NCBI GenBank assembly: GCA_024742655.1 | Contig: JANSYB010000131.1 | Span: 1-6,551, forward strand | Origin: Paracoccaceae bacterium | GTDB taxonomy: Bacteria > Pseudomonadota > Alphaproteobacteria > Rhodobacterales > Rhodobacteraceae | Direction of reading: 5' to 3' | DNA: 6,551 nucleotides | In this document: in pieces, positions 1-6,551 of the stretch | Layout of the letters: every line of letters starts with the position of its first letter | Position numbering within the stretch: position 1 is the first letter of the stretch | Notes under the pieces: model-generated | The model's input: the letters and a program-made list of their open reading frames with translations, nothing else | Told to the model about the DNA's origin: nothing | Databases searched by the model: none | Position numbers and translations under genes: made by a program

Positions 1-459
1 CCCACTGTCCCGCTTGCGCACCATGACCCAGCGGACATAGTCCATCACCGCCGTGCCATGCTGGTTCGTGCCTGTCGTGCGCACCCAGACGACGCCCGAT
101 TTGCCGTTGGAGTTCTGCTTGACCCCGATCACCTCGGATGTCGATCGCAGGGTGTCGCCCGGATAAACCGGTTGCAGCCAGCGCCCTTCGGCATACCCCA
201 GATTGGCCAGCGCGTTCAGCGAAACATCGGGCACGGTCTTGCCGAAGACCACGTGAAACGCGGCCAGATCATCCAGCGGGCTGGCCGGCAGACCACAGGC
301 GCGGGCGAACTCATCCGAGGAATAGAGCGCGTGACGGGCCGGATAGAGCGCATGATAGAGCGCGCGTTCCCCCCCGGACACTGTACGCGGCACGGCATGG
401 GCAATGGTTTCGCCCACGGTGTAATCCTCGAAAAACCGGCCCGGATTGGTCTTGGCCAT
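1..459 (-). CDS. mch: Mesaconyl-CoA hydratase (beta-methylmalyl-CoA dehydratase), C-terminus missing
   Basis: The enzyme interconverts mesaconyl-CoA and (2R,3S)-beta-methylmalyl-CoA in the cytoplasmic ethylmalonyl-CoA pathway. The first 153 residues are visible; the gene runs off the left edge, and the family is roughly 340 aa, so over half is missing. The N-terminus closely matches what I recall of Rhodobacter Mch: MAKTNPGRFFEDY at 1-13, RTVSGGERALYHALYP at 25-40, then LDDLAAFHVVFGKTVPDVS at 62-80. A MaoC/hot-dog stretch, YPGDTLRSTSEV, lies at 99-110. An Asp-x4-His pair (D64, H69) resembles the hydratase motif, but I infer rather than know that it is catalytic. The start ATG (457-459) lies 2 nt after the DUF1737 stop, with a GGGAG ribosome site inside the end of that gene, so translation is probably coupled. 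It is the last visible gene of the leftward operon. A generic MaoC dehydratase is the alternative, unlikely given the match and the mcl2 neighbour. Confidence 0.92.
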   Translation of the reverse strand, partial: MAKTNPGRFFEDYTVGETIAHAVPRTVSGGERALYHALYPARHALYSSDEFARACGLPASPLDDLAAFHVVFGKTVPDVSLNALANLGYAEGRWLQPVYPGDTLRSTSEVIGVKQNSNGKSGVVWVRTTGTNQHGTAVMDYVRWVMVRKRDSG

Positions 460-461
460 GC

Positions 462-665
462 TTAGTGCTCTCCCAGCTTGATTTCCGGGCTATAGGTGCC
501 CTCGGCCTGCTTCACCACGGCCTGGCCACAGCGCATAACGCCATTGGCCGCGTCAAAGGCATAGGTGGGCCCGCCATGCAGCTCCCAGCCGTTGTTCAGC
601 GCCTCGGTCACCTTGTGGCAAAAATCCGACGTGTCGTCGGCGGACAGGAAGCGGTACAGTCTCAT
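462..665 (-). CDS. DUF1737 domain-containing small protein
   Basis: This is a 67-aa soluble protein of unknown function. It fits the DUF1737 family: an N-terminal YRFL strand, a helix (FCHKVTEALNNGWELHGG, residues 16-33) with the typical 'alternate residues then GW..(G)G' pattern, and a short sheet ending in CGQAVVK (about 47-53). It has no signal peptide and no membrane segment. I start it at the ATG at 663-665, 5 nt after the nnrU stop and following a GGTGAG that could serve as a weak ribosome site. An upstream in-frame ATG would add 11 residues but would overlap nnrU and lacks a better site. Its position between nnrU and mch in a very tight operon suggests co-translation with pathway enzymes. 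The family is not known to catalyse anything, so no function is claimed. Confidence 0.84.
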   Translation of the reverse strand: MRLYRFLSADDTSDFCHKVTEALNNGWELHGGPTYAFDAANGVMRCGQAVVKQAEGTYSPEIKLGEH

Positions 666-670
666 GGTGC

Positions 671-1216
671 TCACCCGAAGACCGGATAACCCAGCCACAT
701 GTGGATCAGGGCGATGACGGCGAACACGACAACACTGCCCACCAGCGCCATGATTTCCCTGCTCTTGGGTTGTGGGGCAGGGGGCGTCCAGTCAGGCTCG
801 GACTTGTTGATGACGATCATCTCGATCACGGCCCAGGCCAGCAGGCCACCGAACAGAACGAAGGACGGCACATCGCCATTGACCAGTAGATGCGCCAGCG
901 CCCAGACCTTGACGGCGCCCAGCATCGGGTGACGCATCTTGCGCGCCAGCGCGGTTTTCATTCCGGCGGCGGCGAACATGTAGACCGACAGCAGCATCAG
1001 CAGGTTGTTGATGCCCACAAGAGCACTGTTGCGACCCCAAAAGAATGCGCCGTCCGCGCGGCCATATCCGATCACCATCAGAACGATACTGGCCAACAGG
1101 ACGATGGCGATCACACCTTTGCCGGCGTCACCCATCGACGCACGCGGCCCCGGGGCCAGCCGTTTGAACAGGTGCGCGAATGTCCAGATCAGGACGCCAA
1201 GGATGAGATAGCCCAT
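671..1216 (-). CDS. NnrU family integral membrane protein
   Basis: This is a 181-aa inner-membrane protein of the NnrU family, related to the NnrU/isoprenylcysteine-methyltransferase-like membrane fold. Hydrophobic segments lie near residues 2-17, 33-51, 66-85, 102-112, 117-136 and 155-175, giving five or six membrane spans. The family hallmark RHPMLGAVKVWALAHLLVNG is at 95-114, with H96, H109 and N113 standing out; a further His sits at H15 in the first helix (WTFAHLFKRLAP). A proline-rich linker (PPAPQP, 145-150) precedes the last span. The founding NnrU is linked to nitrite/NO metabolism in denitrifiers, but many Rhodobacterales carry copies with no denitrification genes nearby, as here, so that role should not be transferred. 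The start ATG (1214-1216) is 5 nt after the mcl2 stop, with GGAG inside the mcl2 end. No biochemical role is established for this copy. Confidence 0.88.
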   Translation of the reverse strand: MGYLILGVLIWTFAHLFKRLAPGPRASMGDAGKGVIAIVLLASIVLMVIGYGRADGAFFWGRNSALVGINNLLMLLSVYMFAAAGMKTALARKMRHPMLGAVKVWALAHLLVNGDVPSFVLFGGLLAWAVIEMIVINKSEPDWTPPAPQPKSREIMALVGSVVVFAVIALIHMWLGYPVFG

Positions 1217-1221
1217 GTCGA

Positions 1222-2085
1222 TTACTCCGCTGCCATGTCTGCAATCGCCTCGGCCTTGGCCAGGATGCGTTGCGCTGCAACCACGTGCAGGTTTTCAACG
1301 ATTTGTCCATCCACAACGGCCACGCCCTGACCCTGTTTCTGGCTTTCCTCGAAGGCCTCAATCTGGCGTTGCGCCAGGTCGATTTCAGACTGGGTCGGGG
1401 CAAAGGCGGTGTTGGTGACCTCGATCTGGGCGGGGTGAATCAGGGTCTTGCCGTCAAAGCCGAGATCGCGGCCCTGTTCACATTCCGCCTTGAGGCCATC
1501 GCCATCGCGGAACCGGTTGTAGACACCGTCCAGTGCCACGACCCCGCGCGATGCGCGCGCGGCCATGACAATCATCTGTAGCGACTGCATAAGCGGCAAA
1601 CGGTCGGCACGATAACGGCAGCCCAGTTCCTTGGTCAGGTCGTTCGTGCCGCTGACAAGCCCGGTGACCTGACGGTGCGCCGCGATTTCACGCGCGTTGA
1701 ACACGCTGGCCGGTGTTTCCATCATCGCCCATATCGGCATATCCGGCCCGATTATATCGGCAAGGTTGTCGACATCGGGATAAGCATTCACCTTCGGCAG
1801 CAGGATGATATCGGCGCCAGCATTGGCCAGAACCCGAACGTCCTCAAGCCCCCATTCGGTGTTGAGTGCATTGATCCGCACGACCTTGACGCGTTTGCCA
1901 TAGCCACCATCGGCCAGTGCCTTGGCCAGAGTCTGACGCGCCTCTGCCTTGGCATCGGGCGCAACGGCATCTTCCAGGTCGAAAATGATCGCGTCCGTCT
2001 CAAGCTGCCGGGCCTTGTCCAGGGCGCGTTCCTTCGAGCCGGGAATATAGAGAACCGAGCGATAGGGATGGGTGGCAAGATCCAT
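1222..2085 (-). CDS. mcl2: (3S)-malyl-CoA thioesterase, CitE/HpcH-like
   Basis: It is predicted to hydrolyse (3S)-malyl-CoA to malate and CoA. Together with the lyase Mcl1 this gives apparent malate synthase activity in Rhodobacter lacking the glyoxylate cycle. The protein is 287 aa, a CitE-like TIM barrel: FDLEDAV at 35-41, RIN at 70-72, LPKV at 96-99, METP at 122-125 (E123 a likely Mg ligand), GTNDL at 146-150 (D149 a likely second ligand), DGVYN at 186-190 and GFDGKTLIHPAQ at 209-220. The short length, the MDLATHPYRSVLYIPGSKER opening and the mch/mdh neighbourhood favour Mcl2 over Mcl1, which is about 318 aa and begins differently. I set the start at 2083-2085 because AAGGA sits 8 nt upstream. 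The frame stays open to an ATG at 2223, but those extra 46 codons read through the promoter region and look non-coding. It heads the leftward operon. The alternatives are malyl-CoA lyase or a generic citrate-lyase beta-like protein. Confidence 0.88.
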   Translation of the reverse strand: MDLATHPYRSVLYIPGSKERALDKARQLETDAIIFDLEDAVAPDAKAEARQTLAKALADGGYGKRVKVVRINALNTEWGLEDVRVLANAGADIILLPKVNAYPDVDNLADIIGPDMPIWAMMETPASVFNAREIAAHRQVTGLVSGTNDLTKELGCRYRADRLPLMQSLQMIVMAARASRGVVALDGVYNRFRDGDGLKAECEQGRDLGFDGKTLIHPAQIEVTNTAFAPTQSEIDLAQRQIEAFEESQKQGQGVAVVDGQIVENLHVVAAQRILAKAEAIADMAAE

Positions 2086-2293
2086 GCGTATTGTCCTTTG
2101 CGAGGTTGCCCCGAAATTTTCTTGCGCAGGACATGGCATTTTTTGCCCGAAAAGTTCAAGCCATTTTCCGCCGCAGTGCAGAAACCGTGGAAAATCCAGA
2201 ACAACGAACGAAGCGTTAACCAAGTTTTGGCAAACTGAACGTCAGGCTTTCACGCAAAGAACGGCAGGAACCCAACTGAGAAAGGGTAGAACC
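2086..2293. promoter_or_regulatory. Divergent intergenic region between mcl2 and the small secreted protein gene
   Basis: These 208 nt must hold the promoter of the leftward mcl2 operon and probably one for the rightward 100-aa gene. They are clearly richer in A/T than the flanking genes. I see a near-identical direct repeat, TTGCCCCGAAA at 2106-2116 and TTGCCCGAAAA at 2143-2153, 37 nt apart and read as TTTCGGG(G)CAA toward mcl2. A small inverted repeat GGCA-TTTTT-TGCC lies at 2135-2147 and another, CCAA-GTT-TTGG, at 2220-2230. A CTTGCGC core at 2121-2127 recurs before mdh. I cannot place convincing -35/-10 boxes on either strand. The assignment as a two-way promoter rests on gene orientation. 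Confidence 0.6.
2094..2098 (-). promoter_or_regulatory. Ribosome binding site of mcl2
   Basis: On the minus strand the sequence reads AAGGA followed by an 8-nt spacer and ATG. This decides the start at 2085 over the in-frame ATG at 2223, which has no comparable site. Confidence 0.75.
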
Positions 2294-2596
2294 ATGAAGA
2301 CGATCAAACCGATGTTCAGCCTGTTGGTCGCGGTCTGCGTCGCTGGCCCTGCCAGTGCGCAGAACTGTGCCCCCCGCGACATCGTGGTGGAGCGGCTGGC
2401 TGCGAAATACGGCGAGTCGCGTCAATCCATGGGCCTGGGCGCGAACAACGCGGTGGTCGAGGTCTTCGCCTCGCCGGACACCGGGACCTGGACCATCACG
2501 GTAACGTCGGTCTATGGCCAGACCTGCCTGGTCGCCAGCGGTCAGGCATTCGAAGCGATGGCAGAGACGCTTCCGGCCAAGGGTGACGATACCTGA
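2294..2596 (+). CDS. Small secreted (periplasmic) protein, conserved hypothetical
   Basis: This is a 100-aa precursor. Residues 1-22 form a clear Sec signal peptide: MKTIK, a hydrophobic core FSLLVAVCVAG, then cleavage after ASA (22/23). C15 is not in a lipobox (the preceding residue is Val), so a lipoprotein is unlikely. The mature 78-aa protein starts QNCAPRD. It has exactly two cysteines, C25 and C78, which could form one disulfide in the periplasm, and the motifs ERLAAKYGESRQSMGLGANNAVVEVFAS (33-60) and GTWTITVT (64-71). It resembles a hypothetical family I associate with Rhodobacterales, with no known function. I chose the ATG at 2294 because AAAGGG lies about 7 nt upstream and the signal peptide begins there; the frame is open further upstream but that stretch is intergenic. 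A terminator follows at 2668-2689, so it is probably monocistronic. Confidence 0.85.
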   Translation: MKTIKPMFSLLVAVCVAGPASAQNCAPRDIVVERLAAKYGESRQSMGLGANNAVVEVFASPDTGTWTITVTSVYGQTCLVASGQAFEAMAETLPAKGDDT

Positions 2597-2667
2597 CACA
2601 AGACCCGTTCGTGACAGCGCATATCCGCCCAAGATTCGGCGCACCGTCGCAACCATACCGAAAATCA

Positions 2668-2689
2668 GGCCCCGCAGCGGGGTTGTTTT
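2668..2689 (+). terminator. Rho-independent terminator after the small secreted protein gene
   Basis: A perfect 5-bp G/C stem, CCCCG (2670-2674) and CGGGG (2678-2682), with a CAG loop, is extendable by two G-U pairs and is followed directly by TTGTTTT. It lies 71 nt after the stop at 2596 and would insulate the secreted-protein gene from mdh. The T-run is interrupted by one G, so efficiency may be moderate. Confidence 0.65.
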
Positions 2690-4686
<1,997 letters not shown>

Positions 4687-4767
4687 AGGCCGGGCCCGCA
4701 GAGGCCGGAGCGCTGCGCACTATGACCGGGCGCGAAACGGGCTCCACCGGCCGATGTTTTTGTTCTC

Positions 4768-4773
4768 AGGAGG
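4768..4773 (+). promoter_or_regulatory. Strong ribosome binding site for the 521-aa exported protein
   Basis: A perfect AGGAGG lies 5 nt before the ATG at 4779. It decides the start there rather than at the in-frame ATG at 4722, because a signal peptide begins exactly at 4779. The 92-nt gap from the methyltransferase stop shows no clear terminator, so read-through from mdh is possible. Confidence 0.85.
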
Positions 4774-4778
4774 TTTTC

Positions 4779-6344
4779 ATGCGATTCACCAATATTGTCC
4801 TTTCGTTCTGCCTGTCTCTGGCGCTTGCCACCGGGGCTCAGGCGCAAACCGCGCCGACCCTGGCCGAAGACGGCCTGCAGCCGCGCATTGATCACCTGTC
4901 GCAAGACCCACAGGCCAACCGTTTCGAACTGGGCTTCCTGCTTACCCTGCGTGGCGTCGAAAAAACTCTTCAAGCGCGCTATGATCACGGCCTTGGTCAG
5001 CAAATGACCACGTTGCCCCTGCTGCGTCTGCGCCCGATTCTCGCGCCGAATCCTGCACCGCGCCGCGCCGGCCCAGACACGCTCAGCCGCATCATGACCG
5101 ACTTCGTCATCGACATGGAGCGCGCCCGCGACGCACTCATCGCGGCCGAGCAAAATGGCGTCACCGCCTTCGAGCTGGCCTTGCCAGACCTGTGGTTCGA
5201 CATCAACGGCAACGGCACCCGCGACGAGGGTGAATCCGCCATCGAAACGCTGGGCACTGTCGTTCTTGGGCCGCGCGCCTACGGCCAGTTCCGTCGCGAC
5301 AACGTCACCGTTGGCACGGATTTTCTCGGCAAGCCCGTGTCCGAAAGCTTCAGCACAGAACTGGTCGTGCGCTTCGATACCGCCGACCAGGCCTGGCTGA
5401 CCGCCTACACGCATATGCTGTCGGGCTTCGGCAACCTCTTTCTGGCCTTCGATCCCGAACCGATCCTGCGCGATCTGGATGCCGCGCGCGCTCTGCTGAA
5501 CGCGGCCCCCACGATTCCCAATTTCTACGACCAGGCAGATCTCATCGCCGAAATCGACGCGCTCGAACAGGAATTGGAAACGCTTCAGGCCCGGGACGAA
5601 GACATTCGCGCAGGGCTCGAACAGCTCAACCAGCAGTCCTCGGCGCTTGTCGCCGAACTGAACCAGGCCGAAACGCAGGCAGACAAAGACAAGCTGCAAT
5701 CCGAAATCCAATCCGTTCGCGAAAAGATCAGCGATCTGCGCACAGAGCAGCGCGATGTCAGGCAGGCCCGTGGGCTGGTGCGCAATGAAATCCGCTCGGC
5801 CCAGGCCAAGCAAACCGCCGATGACGCCACACCCCTGCAAAGCCTGATGCAAAGGGAACGCGCCACCATCGATACGTTCTACGTGGCGCTGGCCGCGATA
5901 CAGCAACAGCCCGACCCCGCCCGCATCCGCGCGGCCCATGCCGACTGGACCGCGATGATCCGGCACAACCGCATGTTCTGGGCCCTTCTGGCGCAGGAAA
6001 CCGACAATGACCGGGAATGGATTCCCAATGCCCGGCAAAGCTCCGTTCTGCCCGTTGAAATCCCTGAGCGCGTGGCCGAGGGCTGGCAGAACATCCTCGC
6101 CGATGCCGAGGCGGTGCTCGATGGACGCCTGTTGATCCCCCATCCCCTGCTGCCGCCGGGCCACGGGATCAGCCTGCCCGCCTATGTCGAGAACCCGGCC
6201 CCCCTCGATTTGACCCAATGGGTGCATGGTGTGGGCGCATATCCCTATGCCGCCAAGGGACCCCGGATAACCGCCCAAAGCTGGCAAGCCTTTGAAAGGC
6301 TGACCAGTGGCAACGCTGCGGGCTTTGCTCTTTTCTTCAATTGA
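4779..6344 (+). CDS. Exported coiled-coil protein of unknown function with an EF-hand-like loop
   Basis: I do not recognise the family of this 521-aa protein. Residues 1-22 are a textbook Sec signal peptide (hydrophobic IVLSFCLSLALATG, cleavage AQA|Q at 22/23). C11 is not in a proper lipobox, and the mature protein has no cysteine and no further membrane span, so it should be soluble in the periplasm or outside. Segments in order: a helical N-terminal part (about 25-135); a 12-residue loop DINGNGTRDEGE at 141-152 with oxygen-bearing residues at EF-hand positions 1, 3, 5, 7, 9 and 12; an aromatic WLTAYTHMLSGFGNLFLAFDPEP stretch (206-228); a long Glu/Gln/Arg-rich coiled coil (about 252-345) with Leu/Ile at 3-4 spacing; and a Trp/Pro-rich C-terminal part (390-500) with HNRMFWALLAQE and WVHGVGAYPY. 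It sits between the mdh/methyltransferase pair and sucC. Function unassigned; the coding call is strong. Confidence 0.88.
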   Translation: MRFTNIVLSFCLSLALATGAQAQTAPTLAEDGLQPRIDHLSQDPQANRFELGFLLTLRGVEKTLQARYDHGLGQQMTTLPLLRLRPILAPNPAPRRAGPDTLSRIMTDFVIDMERARDALIAAEQNGVTAFELALPDLWFDINGNGTRDEGESAIETLGTVVLGPRAYGQFRRDNVTVGTDFLGKPVSESFSTELVVRFDTADQAWLTAYTHMLSGFGNLFLAFDPEPILRDLDAARALLNAAPTIPNFYDQADLIAEIDALEQELETLQARDEDIRAGLEQLNQQSSALVAELNQAETQADKDKLQSEIQSVREKISDLRTEQRDVRQARGLVRNEIRSAQAKQTADDATPLQSLMQRERATIDTFYVALAAIQQQPDPARIRAAHADWTAMIRHNRMFWALLAQETDNDREWIPNARQSSVLPVEIPERVAEGWQNILADAEAVLDGRLLIPHPLLPPGHGISLPAYVENPAPLDLTQWVHGVGAYPYAAKGPRITAQSWQAFERLTSGNAAGFALFFN

Positions 6345-6522
6345 CGTGAAATGTCGCGGCCATCACGATTCGCCGCATCAATTTTGTGATCACACCTAGA
6401 AATCGTGTGATCACAAAAGGCTAAAATTCATGGGAAAATCCACCGTTATATCTGAAATTGCTTAAATCGCCGGCAATCCTGCGGCTATACCCAAGGGGAA
6501 ATAGCTAACACAGGATAGGTTC
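6345..6522 (+). promoter_or_regulatory. Intergenic region upstream of sucC
   Basis: These 178 nt are A/T-rich relative to the genes and must hold the promoter of the succinyl-CoA synthetase operon if it is separate from mdh. The region contains the large inverted repeat at 6382-6418. A weak hairpin GCGGC (6356-6360)/GCCGC (6372-6376) with an 11-nt loop, followed by ATCAATTTT, might end transcription of the upstream gene, but the stem is short and the loop long. TATATC at 6447-6452 is a possible -10 element without a matching -35. The sucC ribosome site AGGA is at 6512-6515, 7 nt from the start. Confidence 0.55.
6382..6418. repeat. Perfect 14-bp inverted repeat of two TGTGATCACA palindromes, probable operator
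   Basis: The arms TTTTGTGATCACAC (6382-6395) and GTGTGATCACAAAA (6405-6418) are exact reverse complements around a 9-nt spacer. Each arm contains a self-complementary 10-mer TGTGATCACA (6385-6394 and 6406-6415) whose centres are 21 bp apart, two helical turns, so two dimers would bind on the same DNA face. No T-run follows the right arm (it is AAAAGG), so it does not look like a rightward terminator. It lies 104 nt before sucC, which fits an operator for that operon. The binding protein cannot be named from sequence; a GntR-type or CRP/FNR-type regulator is conceivable. Confidence 0.7.
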
Positions 6523-6551
6523 ATGAACATTCATGAGTATCAGGCGAAGGG
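6523..6551 (+). CDS. sucC: Succinyl-CoA synthetase (ADP-forming) beta subunit, first codons only
   Basis: Only nine full codons are in the window, reading MNIHEYQAK and then GG of a tenth codon (Gly). This is the highly conserved start of SucC, the ATP-grasp beta subunit that with SucD interconverts succinyl-CoA and succinate with ATP/ADP in the TCA cycle. The ATG at 6523 is preceded by AGGATAGG at a good distance. The position after mdh in the same direction matches the usual Rhodobacterales order mdh, sucC, sucD, sucA. An ATG 11 nt downstream is out of frame. The identification rests on this short stretch and context. Confidence 0.85.

Noticed and set aside
890..1330. Plus-strand open frames of up to 146 codons opposite nnrU and the end of mcl2
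   Set aside because: They cross the junction of two clearly recognisable minus-strand genes and have no family-like sequence.
1675..2238. A 187-codon plus-strand open frame opposite the N-terminal half of mcl2
   Set aside because: It is a shadow frame; CitE-family motifs are on the minus strand, and it ends in the intergenic region without an upstream ribosome site.
4687..4778. G/C-rich repeats (GGCCGG copies, CGGGCCCG) after the methyltransferase as a terminator
   Set aside because: I could not build a stable stem followed by T residues; it is probably just GC-rich spacer.
4779..4845. Lipoprotein signal peptide for the exported protein
   Set aside because: The only cysteine (residue 11) is preceded by Phe inside the hydrophobic core; the AQA|Q site fits signal peptidase I.
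6345..6376. CGTGA/TCACG and GCGGC/GCCGC pairings just after the exported-protein stop
   Set aside because: The stems are only 5 bp with loops of 11-13 nt and compete with each other, so I did not list a terminator.
6382..6418. Reading the large inverted repeat as a rho-independent terminator of the exported-protein gene
   Set aside because: The right arm is followed by GGCTAAAA rather than a T-run, and each arm is itself a palindrome, which fits protein binding better.

Overview
The window is GC-rich, tightly packed DNA that reads as the chromosome of an alphaproteobacterium, most likely a Rhodobacterales member (Roseobacter/Rhodobacter type). The evidence is a gene set typical of that order: mesaconyl-CoA hydratase, a short (3S)-malyl-CoA thioesterase-type CitE homologue, NnrU and DUF1737 beside malate dehydrogenase and sucC. 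It is core central-carbon metabolism. I see no mobile element, CRISPR array, tRNA or rRNA.

Layout. Positions 1-2085 hold a leftward four-gene operon with junctions of only 2-5 nt, read in the order mcl2, an NnrU-family membrane protein, a 67-aa DUF1737 protein, then mch (cut by the left edge). A 208-nt divergent intergenic region (2086-2293) separates it from rightward genes: a 100-aa secreted protein with its own terminator (2668-2689), a 211-nt mdh leader, mdh (2901-3863), an FkbM-type methyltransferase overlapping mdh by 14 nt (3850-4686), a 521-aa exported coiled-coil protein of no family I recognise (4779-6344), and the first nine codons of sucC (from 6523). Between the last two lies a striking perfect inverted repeat (6382-6418).

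How the genes fit together. Mch acts in the ethylmalonyl-CoA pathway of acetyl-CoA assimilation. Mcl2 hydrolyses malyl-CoA, made by condensing glyoxylate with acetyl-CoA, to malate. Mdh oxidises that malate to oxaloacetate. Succinyl-CoA, reached from the pathway's propionyl-CoA, is handled by SucCD. The locus therefore joins the exit of the ethylmalonyl-CoA pathway to the C4 half of the TCA cycle. NnrU, DUF1737, the FkbM protein and the two exported proteins have no obvious step in this chemistry.

The points most worth a second look are the paired palindromes before sucC, the 521-aa exported protein with a single EF-hand-like loop, and the methyltransferase overlapping mdh. I found no clear case for a wholly new multi-gene system. 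All identifications come from reading sequence and recalling families, without database searches.
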